Origin: Pseudopedobacter sp.
GTDB lineage: Bacteria; Bacteroidota; Bacteroidia; Sphingobacteriales; Sphingobacteriaceae
NCBI GenBank assembly: GCA_014378285.1
Contig: JACMNZ010000306.1
Coordinates: 1 to 5,968 of the forward strand
Direction of reading: 5' to 3'
Length of the DNA stretch: 5,968 bases
Part shown: positions 1-5,858 of the stretch, in pieces
How the letters are laid out: every line of letters starts with the position of its first letter
Position numbering within the stretch: position 1 is the first letter of the stretch
Made by a program: the position numbers and the translations under genes
Notes under the pieces: generated by a model
Database searches by the model: none
What the model was told of the DNA's origin: nothing
The model's input: the letters and a program-made list of their open reading frames with translations, nothing else

Positions 1-111
1 GAAAGTATGGATATTGGAAATATCACGGAGATTATAAAAGCAATTGCGATAAGCTCTACTTCTATTGTGGAAGGAAAAGATACGCCAAGTAGGGTTAGTG
101 GAGTAAAGTAA
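1..111 (+). CDS. C-terminal fragment of an unrecognised protein
   Basis: Frame 1 is open from the first base to a TAA at 109-111, giving 36 residues that end in the sequence SGVK. The 5' part of the gene lies outside the window. The visible peptide (…ITEIIKAIAISSTSIVEG…) has a short helix-like hydrophobic stretch and a polar tail. I do not recognise a family from it. The pattern IIKAIxxS faintly recalls the last helix of Gfo/Idh/MocA oxidoreductases, but this is too short to be a call. It could also be a chance open frame at the window edge, although the reading frame, strand and stop are compatible with a gene lying just ahead of the GxxExxY gene. No clear terminator hairpin follows it. Confidence 0.5.
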   Translation, partial: ESMDIGNITEIIKAIAISSTSIVEGKDTPSRVSGVK

Positions 112-153
112 TTGTTTCTCGCTGATGATATTTGTTGCTTCTTTAACCGACAA

Positions 154-183
154 AAGTCTGCGTAAGTCTTTTTGAATCTGCGA
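154..183. repeat. Degenerate 10-bp tandem repeat, unit about AAATCTGCGT, three units
   Basis: Three consecutive 10-base units read AAGTCTGCGT (154-163), AAGTCTTTTT (164-173) and GAATCTGCGA (174-183). The first and third share TCTGCG exactly 20 bases apart, and the middle unit keeps only AAGTCT. The array ends 35 bases before the start codon of the GxxExxY gene and runs into an A-tract. I recall ATCTGCG-type tandem arrays as a recurrent feature near GxxExxY genes in Bacteroidota, but that association is from memory and was not checked. The spacing of about one helical turn would suit a protein-binding array as well as a decayed simple repeat. Confidence 0.5.
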
Positions 184-218
184 AAAAAAAATTTTTAGAA
201 ATAATTCAAACGGAAAAC

Positions 219-596
219 ATGACCGAAGACGAAATATCTTACAAAATAAGAGGAGCCATTTTTAAAGGCTATAATAATCTTGGCCTGGGCCTTTTGGAGT
301 CGGTTTACGTTTTAGCTCTTCGTTATGAATTATTAAAAGAAAACCTTTTAGTAAAAACAGAAGTAGCATTTCCCGTTTATTATGAAGACGAAATTTTAGA
401 TACAGGTTATCGCCTTGATGTTTTAGTAGAAAACAAAGTAATCATTGAAGTGAAATCTGTGGAAACACTAACAAAGGTTCACCATAAACAAATATTGACT
501 TATCTCAAACTCACAGAAATGAAATTAGGAATTTTGGTTAACTTTAATGTTGCTAACGTAACAGAAGGAATATTTAGAAAAGTAAACAGTTTATAA
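219..596 (+). CDS. GxxExxY family protein (PD-(D/E)XK nuclease superfamily)
   Basis: This 125-residue protein carries the motif that names the family, GLLESVY at residues 24-30 (G24, E27, Y30). The fold signature of the PD-(D/E)XK superfamily is complete: D67 in YRLDVLV, then E77-V-K79 in IIEVKSVE, and Q91 in the KQILTYL helix. The C-terminal pattern LGILVNFN…GIFRKVN is also usual for the family, and the length is normal, so the gene appears intact. The cellular role of the family is not established. The fold suggests binding or cutting of nucleic acid, and nuclease activity here is inference. The protein has no signal peptide and should be cytoplasmic. The ATG at 219 is the first in frame and leaves the N-terminal helix complete; there is no clear ribosome binding site, as is usual in Bacteroidota. 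The stop lies only 8 bases before the peptidase gene, so the two are probably co-transcribed, although no functional link is apparent. Confidence 0.9.
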   Translation: MTEDEISYKIRGAIFKGYNNLGLGLLESVYVLALRYELLKENLLVKTEVAFPVYYEDEILDTGYRLDVLVENKVIIEVKSVETLTKVHHKQILTYLKLTEMKLGILVNFNVANVTEGIFRKVNSL

Positions 597-604
597 AACA
601 CAAT

Positions 605-2770
605 ATGAAAAATAACATTAAATACAACTTGCTCATTTTATTATTCATCTGTATAAGCTCGTCTGCTTTTGCACAATATGGCGAAGGAACCTATTGGTCT
701 TTAGATGGCAATAACATTATGGAGGTAGAGAATGGCGAAATAGTTTCTAAAAACGCCATGGACGATTCTAAAACCACAACCATTATTGCCAAAGCGATGC
801 TAACGCCAAAAGGTCAACCTGCTTTAGATATCGTTCGTTTTGCCTTTTCAAACGATAATCAAAAAGTTTTGATTGGTACAAATACCAAAAAAGTTTGGCG
901 TTATGATACTCGTGGCGATTCTTGGGTTTACGATATCAAAACTAAAACGTTGACACAGATTGGGAAAGATAAGCCCGAATCTTCTTTGATGTTCGCCAAA
1001 TTTTCTCCTGATGCAAAAAAAGTGGCTTATGTAAGCGGGCATAATATTTATGTGGAGGATTTGGTAAATGGAAAAACCAAAGCATTGACAAGTGATGGAA
1101 CTTTGCGATTGATCAACGGAACTTTCGATTGGGTTTATGAAGAAGAATTTGATTGTAGAGACGGTTTTAGATGGTCGCCCGATAGCAAATCAATTGCTTA
1201 TTGGCAAATTGACGCTCGTAAAATCAAAAACTATTTGATGTTAAACACCACAGATTCATTGTATCCTTTTACCGTTCCGGTAGAGTATCCTGTGGTTGGT
1301 GAAGACCCAAGTTCTTGTAAAATTGGTGTAGTTGATGTAACAACTGCTCAAACAAAATGGATGAAAGTTCCGGGCGACCCAATCCAACATTATATACCAA
1401 GGATGGAATGGGCAAATAATTCTACTCAATTGATTTTACAACAATTGAATAGGAGACAAAACGAAAGCAAAATCATGTTGGTAAATGTGGTTCCAAATGC
1501 GGCAAGAACAATTTACAGCGAAACGGATAAAGCTTGGATTGACGCAAAAGCTGAGGCAACTGGCTGGACATGGATTGATGGCGGCAAGAAGTTTATTTGG
1601 TTGAGCCAAAAAGACGGCTGGAAACATATTTATGCCGTTGGTTTAGATGGTAAGGAGACTTTGATTACTCCTGGCGATTATGATGCTATTGAATTGAGTA
1701 GTGTGGATGAAAAATCCGGAAATGTTTATTTCATGGCCTCTCCTGATAACGCAACGCAAAAGTATTTATATTGGGCTCCTTTAAAAGGAGGAAAAGCAAT
1801 TCGTTTAACCCCAGTTAACGAAAGCGGAACTCATAGTTATGATATTTCTCCGAACGGAAAATTAGCTTTCCATAATTACTCTAGCGCAACAATGTTCCCT
1901 AAAAAAGATGTTGTTGCCCTACCAAATCATAAAATTTTAAGCGGTGGGGAAGAAAACCCGATGGCAAAAAACTACCCAATGCCAAAAGTAGAATTCTTTA
2001 AAGTAAAAACTTCTGAAGGAATTGAAATGGACGGATGGATGATTAAACCGACAAATTTTGACTCATCAAAAAAATATCCTGTCGTTTTTTATGTTTACGG
2101 AGAACCAGCGACGCAAACCGTAGTTGATCGTTTTGGAACAGGTTTTAATAGATTATATAAAGGTAACATGGCTGATGATGGCTACATATACATGTCGGTA
2201 GAAGGACGTGGCGCACCAGCGCCAAAAGGTAGAGAATGGCGTAAATCGATTTATCATCGCATTGGGGATATAAATATTAAAGATCAAGCAATGGCCGCAA
2301 AAGAGATTTTGAAATGGGATTATATAGATAAAGACCGAGTTGCTGTTTGGGGATGGAGTGGTGGCGGTTCTTCTACTTTAAACTTATTGATGAAATATCC
2401 TGATATTTATAAAACCGGAATTTCTGTTGCTGCGGTAGATAATCAGTTGAATTACGATAACATTTATCAAGAGCGTTATATGGGTTTATTGCCAGAAGAC
2501 AAACATTATTTTGTTGATAATTCGCCTTTGGCACATGCTAAAAATTTGCAAGGAAACTTATTGTTGGTTCACGGTACAGGTGATGATAATGTGCATTATA
2601 ACAATGCCGAGCAAATGATAAATCAATTGATAAAATACAATAAAACTTTTCAGTTGATGAGTTACCCAAACCGAACACATAGTATTTCTGAAGGTGAAGG
2701 AACAAGCGAGCATTTAAAATCAACCTATACTAAATTTTTGAAAGAGAATTGTGTGCAGGGAGGGAAGTAG
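605..2770 (+). CDS. Secreted S9 family dipeptidyl peptidase IV-like serine peptidase
   Basis: This 721-residue enzyme is predicted to remove Xaa-Pro or Xaa-Ala dipeptides from the N-termini of peptides in the periplasm or at the cell surface. Residues 1-23 form a Sec signal peptide (KNN…, hydrophobic core LLILLFICI) with a likely cleavage after AFA, before Q24. Residues from about 100 to 450 correspond to the DPP IV beta-propeller, with the N-terminus-binding glutamates in DWVYEEEF (E180 and E181 match the human DPP4 Glu pair). The C-terminal alpha/beta hydrolase domain holds Y498 (YVYGEP, oxyanion position) and the triad S585 (GWSGGG), D660 (GTGDDNVH) and H692 (NRTHSI). Classical DPP IV enzymes have Tyr straight after the nucleophile (GWSYGG); here it is Gly, as I recall for a common Bacteroidota paralogue group, so the exact specificity is uncertain. 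Length matches the family. The start follows the upstream stop by 8 bases, and a strong hairpin terminator follows the gene. Confidence 0.93.
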   Translation: MKNNIKYNLLILLFICISSSAFAQYGEGTYWSLDGNNIMEVENGEIVSKNAMDDSKTTTIIAKAMLTPKGQPALDIVRFAFSNDNQKVLIGTNTKKVWRYDTRGDSWVYDIKTKTLTQIGKDKPESSLMFAKFSPDAKKVAYVSGHNIYVEDLVNGKTKALTSDGTLRLINGTFDWVYEEEFDCRDGFRWSPDSKSIAYWQIDARKIKNYLMLNTTDSLYPFTVPVEYPVVGEDPSSCKIGVVDVTTAQTKWMKVPGDPIQHYIPRMEWANNSTQLILQQLNRRQNESKIMLVNVVPNAARTIYSETDKAWIDAKAEATGWTWIDGGKKFIWLSQKDGWKHIYAVGLDGKETLITPGDYDAIELSSVDEKSGNVYFMASPDNATQKYLYWAPLKGGKAIRLTPVNESGTHSYDISPNGKLAFHNYSSATMFPKKDVVALPNHKILSGGEENPMAKNYPMPKVEFFKVKTSEGIEMDGWMIKPTNFDSSKKYPVVFYVYGEPATQTVVDRFGTGFNRLYKGNMADDGYIYMSVEGRGAPAPKGREWRKSIYHRIGDINIKDQAMAAKEILKWDYIDKDRVAVWGWSGGGSSTLNLLMKYPDIYKTGISVAAVDNQLNYDNIYQERYMGLLPEDKHYFVDNSPLAHAKNLQGNLLLVHGTGDDNVHYNNAEQMINQLIKYNKTFQLMSYPNRTHSISEGEGTSEHLKSTYTKFLKENCVQGGK

Positions 2771-2792
2771 GAATTATTTTTAAGTAAAATAG

Positions 2793-2830
2793 AAAGGGTA
2801 AGCTTTTGAAAAAAAGCTTACCCTTTTTTT
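2793..2830. terminator. Rho-independent terminator between convergent genes, probably bidirectional
   Basis: A perfect 15-bp inverted repeat (AAAGGGTAAGCTTTT at 2793-2807 and its complement at 2812-2826) encloses a GAAA tetraloop on the plus strand. The plus-strand stem runs directly into a T-tract (2824-2830), so it should end the peptidase transcript whose stop is at 2768-2770. Read on the minus strand, the stem is followed by TTTCTATTTTACTT, which is T-rich enough to end the methyltransferase transcript, whose stop codon is at 2838-2840. Confidence 0.92.
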
Positions 2831-2837
2831 AATTCAA

Positions 2838-4016
2838 TTATTCTTCTGTGGCAACAACTCTTCTGGTTCCATCATACAGTTCATATTCCAATAACCTACA
2901 ATCCAGTTTCGCACTGTAAAACTCAATTCTTTTGGCTGCTTTTAATCCGATCTTCTTAGCCAACTCTGGGTTTCCAGTAAAAATATATCCTTTATAACCT
3001 TTACATTCTTGCTTCATAAAATCGCCAATACGCTTATAAGTAATTTCCAAATCAGTAAACTGACCTAAACGTTCGCCATATTCGGGATTGAACATCACAA
3101 CACCTTTTCCTTCTGGAATTGGAGTTTCGGCAAAGTCACAAATCCTAAAATCAATCAAAGTGTCTACACCTGCTGTTTGTGCATTTCGGATAGAAATATC
3201 AATGGCACTTTCAGAAATATCCGAAGCAATAATTTTAAAATCTATGTTTTTAATTACCTGATCTTTGATTTTCTGCCGCTCGGTTAAAAAGACTTCCTCG
3301 TCATAACCTAAAATATGCATAAAGCCATAGTTCATTCTAAATAACCCTGGGGTTCTATTGGTGGCAATCATAGCCGCTTCAATAGCCAGGGTTCCCGAAC
3401 CGCACATAGGGTTAACAAAATTAGATTGTTTGTCCCAAGCGGTGGCATAAATAGCTCCTGAAGCCAAAGCTTCTAACATAGGCGCTTTGCCCGGAATTTT
3501 ACGATAGCTGTGTTTTGCCAAAGTCTCACCAGAAGTATCAATAAAAATTTCTGCTGCATTTTCTTTCCAATATAAATGGATAACCGCTTTAGAATAATCT
3601 GATCCAGAATCAGGACGAATCTTATGAATTTGCTTAATCCTATCAACAATTGCGTCTTTCACTCGCAAATTTGCAAACAAAGGCGTAGTAATTGTTGGGT
3701 TATCCACATTAGAAGTCACAGAAAAATATCCACCAAAATCTATCAATTTCTCCCATTCTAATTTGCTTAGTTTTTCATGCAATTCATCATGGTTTTCTGC
3801 GGTAAAATCATGCAATTTATATAATACTTGGCTAGCACATCTTAGGTTGAGGTTCAGCCTAATACAATCGTTTAAACTTACGTTTAACTCTACGCCAGTT
3901 GGGAAAATCCTAATCGGCTTAAAGCCTAAAGCTATTACCTCTTGCTCTAGGTAAATTGATAGTCTTTTATTACAGGTGATGATCACCTTTGCGGCAGTGT
4001 TGAAAACTTGATCCAT
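2838..4016 (-). CDS. THUMP domain class I SAM-dependent RNA methyltransferase (RlmL/YpsC-like)
   Basis: From the ATG at 4014-4016 the protein has 392 residues. It is predicted to add an N2-methyl group to a guanine in RNA, by analogy with the E. coli RlmL methyltransferase domain that acts on 23S rRNA; the actual target here is inferred. An N-terminal ferredoxin-like plus THUMP RNA-binding region spans about residues 5-160. The UPF0020 methyltransferase domain follows, with HSYR and APMLEALASG (about 169-187), SAM motif I NPMCGSGT (202-209), acidic ribose contact D266 in IIASDIS, and catalytic motif IV NPEYGERLG (310-318), where most relatives have NPPY. A longer frame reaches a TTG at 4067 (409 residues), but its extra 17 residues lie outside the family's usual VFNT…KVIITCNKRL beginning and leave only 11 bases to the divergent gene. 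I therefore prefer the ATG. The protein is cytoplasmic. It converges on the peptidase gene across the shared terminator. Confidence 0.92.
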   Translation of the reverse strand: MDQVFNTAAKVIITCNKRLSIYLEQEVIALGFKPIRIFPTGVELNVSLNDCIRLNLNLRCASQVLYKLHDFTAENHDELHEKLSKLEWEKLIDFGGYFSVTSNVDNPTITTPLFANLRVKDAIVDRIKQIHKIRPDSGSDYSKAVIHLYWKENAAEIFIDTSGETLAKHSYRKIPGKAPMLEALASGAIYATAWDKQSNFVNPMCGSGTLAIEAAMIATNRTPGLFRMNYGFMHILGYDEEVFLTERQKIKDQVIKNIDFKIIASDISESAIDISIRNAQTAGVDTLIDFRICDFAETPIPEGKGVVMFNPEYGERLGQFTDLEITYKRIGDFMKQECKGYKGYIFTGNPELAKKIGLKAAKRIEFYSAKLDCRLLEYELYDGTRRVVATEE

Positions 4017-4078
4017 ATAGGTGCGCAATTTACTCAAATAATTTTTAGACTTTTGGAACAGATTCAAACGATTTTATT
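4017..4078. promoter_or_regulatory. Divergent promoter region for the methyltransferase and DUF3127 genes
   Basis: These 62 bases separate two start codons that point away from each other, so both promoters should be here or overlap the ends. For the plus-strand gene, GACTTTTG at 4048-4055 differs by one base from the Bacteroidota -7 consensus TAnnTTTG and would put the transcript start shortly before the ATG. On the minus strand, a TTTG (4068-4065) lies 22 bases ahead of ATTATTTG (4042-4035), which keeps the TTTG half of the -7 element only. Both matches are weak and unsupported by expression data. If the minus-strand assignment is right, the TTG at 4067 would lie upstream of the transcript start, which again favours the ATG at 4016. 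Confidence 0.3.
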
Positions 4079-4459
4079 ATGGAGATTAAAGGAAAAGCTC
4101 ATTATATATCTGATGTAATTAACGTTACAGAAGCATTCAGAAAAAGAGAGTTAGTGATAGAATTTGCTGAAAACCCACAATACCCAGAGTTTGTGAAGTT
4201 TGAGGCCATACAAGATCGTACCGCTTTAATGGATGGCGTTAAAGTTGGAGACGAAGTGGAAGTTTTCTTCAATTTAAAAGGAAGAGAATGGACAAACAAA
4301 CAAGGTGAGAAACAATATTTCAACACCTTACAATTATGGAAAGTGAATGTACTTGGCGCAACATCTGCCGGGTCAGCACAATCACAATCTAGCCCTGCAA
4401 TTGCAAGCCCGGTAGACATCAGCGCTACCGCAGGAGAAGATGACGACCTTCCATTCTAA
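4079..4459 (+). CDS. DUF3127 domain protein with SSB-like acidic C-terminal tail
   Basis: This 126-residue protein matches the DUF3127 family, known mainly from Bacteroidota. Residues 1-92 form a compact beta-rich domain, with the opening MEIKGKAHYISDV, the centre KVGDEVEVFFNLKGREW (55-71) and the closing NTLQLWKV (82-89). This arrangement is consistent with an OB-fold like that of single-stranded-DNA-binding proteins. Residues 93-118 are a low-complexity linker rich in Ala, Ser and Gln. The last seven residues are EDDDLPF, almost the same as the DDDIPF tip by which bacterial SSB recruits repair and replication partners. Domain, flexible linker and acidic Pro-Phe tip therefore reproduce the SSB layout. 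Binding of single-stranded nucleic acid and of SSB partner proteins is inference. There is no signal peptide, so the protein should be cytoplasmic. It is transcribed alone, divergently from an RNA methyltransferase, and followed by its own terminator. Confidence 0.9.
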   Translation: MEIKGKAHYISDVINVTEAFRKRELVIEFAENPQYPEFVKFEAIQDRTALMDGVKVGDEVEVFFNLKGREWTNKQGEKQYFNTLQLWKVNVLGATSAGSAQSQSSPAIASPVDISATAGEDDDLPF

Positions 4460-4488
4460 AACAGCCTATTTTCTAATTACAATGCGAT

Positions 4489-4526
4489 AAAAAGCGGCTT
4501 CAACATCCCACGTTGACCGCTTTTTT
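4489..4526 (+). terminator. Rho-independent terminator of the DUF3127 gene
   Basis: AAAAAGCGG (4489-4497) pairs with CCGCTTTTT (4517-4525). The stem continues with TCAAC (4500-4504) against GTTGA (4512-4516) after a two-base bulge, leaving a 7-base loop. A T-tract (4521-4526) and a further ATTTTT follow. It begins 29 bases after the DUF3127 stop codon. Confidence 0.85.
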
Positions 4527-4896
4527 ATTTTTAATCACGGTTGTTTTGATTTGATAGTTGTGGCGAGAGACATCTCCTCTTATCGTTTTTACATTATATA
4601 GAGTTTAATAATTAATTACACAATCATTTGATATAAATATTCATCAACACAGGTTTTTAGTCTCCAGCTTTGTGCCTTTAGCCCTTGTGTAATATAAATA
4701 ACGATTTATTACCTGGGAGTTCTGGTGGGCTTTACATTCATGCGCCACAAGGCATTATTCACGGGTCGGTATCCCTCGTTTCTTGAGGTTGACGAATTAA
4801 ACAACTTATATATTAAAACACAGTTATCAAAAAAATAACTTTTGGCAAAATCTTCTCTAGTTAACTATTTTTGATAGCATGTTTTATTTACGCCCG
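4527..4896. other. Gene-poor intergenic stretch of about 370 bases
   Basis: No convincing protein-coding gene is seen on either strand between the DUF3127 terminator and the stop codon of the SGNH-like gene. The left part (about 4575-4650) is very AT-rich. A small inverted repeat, GAGA-GACA-TCTC, lies near 4565-4576. The middle (about 4681-4795) is richer in GC and is described separately. The right part holds two weak AT-rich hairpins, AGTTAT/ATAACT (4822-4827 and 4835-4840) and CTAT/ATAG (4865-4877), plus the palindrome TAGTTAACTA (4858-4867). Any of these might help to end the minus-strand MBOAT/SGNH transcript, but none is a strong terminator. Confidence 0.6.
4681..4795. other. Structured GC-richer block; possible dispersed repeat or small RNA
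   Basis: This block stands out from AT-rich flanks and can fold. CCTTGTG (4683-4689) is complementary to CACAAGG (4746-4752), and AGCCC (4680-4684) overlaps it and could instead pair with GGGCT (4728-4732). A local hairpin, CCTC-GTTTCTT-GAGG (4774-4788), is enclosed by GTCGG and TTGAC, which pair with two G-T wobbles. The plus strand also has a frame open from 4698, with an ATG at 4740 and a stop at 4836-4838, whose peptide includes GFTFMRHKALFTGRYPSF. I have an unverified recollection of similar GFTF…F.GRYP peptides annotated as tiny hypothetical proteins in Bacteroidota genomes, which would fit a dispersed intergenic repeat translated by gene finders. Orientation and function are unknown. 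Confidence 0.35.
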
Positions 4897-5853
4897 TTAG
4901 AAATCGGGATTTTTGAGAATCTCCGAAGTAATTAAATTAGAAAACAGTCTCGCACCGTCCTCATTCAAATGAGGATTATCGTGAAATAAAGTAGAATCAA
5001 TAAGAGGGATATAATTGGAGTAATCTAAAAAAGTAACGTTTTCTTTTTTAGCTATTTGTTTGCCAATTTCTATAGAAGAATCCTTAAATCGGTTTTTGGA
5101 TAAATAAGGTGAACAAACTACAAATAATTTGATTTTAGCATTTTTACAATTGCTAATAAATGTTTTGTAAGCTTGTAATTTGTTGCTATCCAGCTCATAA
5201 TTTTGAGAGAAGCTGTAATCCTTAACAGGAAACTTCCATTTATCGCGTAAAGCAATAAAACCTTTAAGATCATCATGTCGTCTTTTATTCATTTCTGTAT
5301 TTCCAACCGCAATTGTTAGCATTTCAGAGTTAAAGGGATAAATATTAGAAAGTAATTTTAGTCTTTCATATTTTCCTTTCATTAAAATAATTGAGCGCAT
5401 TTCTGGATGATTTTTATAATAAGGTAAAAGGGATGATAGCATATCATAACTATCTTCTGTTTTTTCAAACTCACGGAGGTTTAAATCTAGGATAATGATT
5501 TTTGGTCTGTATCGTTTTAAAACACTTTTTAAAACCGCCAAATGATACAAAATCGGGCTACCATATCTTCCAACATTATAACTTGATTGGCCTAAAGCTT
5601 CTTCAAAAATACTTGGCATATAATTGTTACAAGCCCTAGAAGAACCAAAAATCAAAATATCTTCTTTTGATTTTTCAATAGCATAAGTGGTTTGATATTG
5701 TAAGCTGCTTTCTTGCCTAAAATAAAAATAACGAAGCGTATTGCCGATTGAAAAATCCAGAATAAAAACCAATAGAATAAAAACCAACAGCTTGATTATA
5801 AAAAACCAACAGTTTCTTTTCTGAAGAGTATAAATCAGTTTTTCTAAAATCAT
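4897..5853 (-). CDS. Membrane-anchored SGNH-hydrolase-like protein, probable polysaccharide O-acylation partner
   Basis: This 318-residue protein has one N-terminal membrane segment (about residues 16-36, WFFIIKLLVFILLVFILDF) with positive residues before it, so the rest should face the periplasm. The SGNH signature can be followed: GSSRA at 70-74, with S72 in the place of the nucleophile of the GDS motif; YNVGRYGSP at 92-100 as the second block; IIILDLN at 119-125; and FHDNPHLNEDGA at 290-301, giving the Asp-x-x-His pair D292 and H295. Proteins of this layout (AlgJ/AlgX, DltD, PatB types) work with an MBOAT membrane acyltransferase to transfer acyl groups to exported or wall polymers. The gene upstream on the same strand ends like an MBOAT protein and lies only 5 bases away, which supports that role. 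The polymer and the acyl group cannot be told from the sequence. Overall similarity to named families is low, so hydrolase or transferase activity is inferred. Confidence 0.8.
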   Translation of the reverse strand: MILEKLIYTLQKRNCWFFIIKLLVFILLVFILDFSIGNTLRYFYFRQESSLQYQTTYAIEKSKEDILIFGSSRACNNYMPSIFEEALGQSSYNVGRYGSPILYHLAVLKSVLKRYRPKIIILDLNLREFEKTEDSYDMLSSLLPYYKNHPEMRSIILMKGKYERLKLLSNIYPFNSEMLTIAVGNTEMNKRRHDDLKGFIALRDKWKFPVKDYSFSQNYELDSNKLQAYKTFISNCKNAKIKLFVVCSPYLSKNRFKDSSIEIGKQIAKKENVTFLDYSNYIPLIDSTLFHDNPHLNEDGARLFSNLITSEILKNPDF

Positions 5854-5858
5854 TGGCG

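Noticed and set aside
112..218. A promoter for the GxxExxY gene (candidates GATATTTG at 127-134 and TCTTTTTG at 167-174)
   Set aside because: Each is one base from TAnnTTTG, but neither has a suitable upstream TTTG element at the usual spacing, so no promoter is called.
4102..4419. Minus-strand frame of 105 codons opposite the DUF3127 gene
   Set aside because: It is fully antisense to a well-supported gene and its peptide has no recognisable domain. It is a shadow of the coding strand.
4740..4838. Small plus-strand frame of 32 codons (ATG at 4740, stop at 4836-4838)
   Set aside because: It lies in a block with strong inverted repeats, has no clear start signal, and has no family I can name with confidence. 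It is better treated as part of a possible repeat or RNA than as a gene.
4822..4877. Hairpins downstream of the SGNH-like gene as a terminator
   Set aside because: The stems are only 4-6 AT-rich pairs and would be unstable. There is no convincing stem plus T-tract for the minus-strand transcript.
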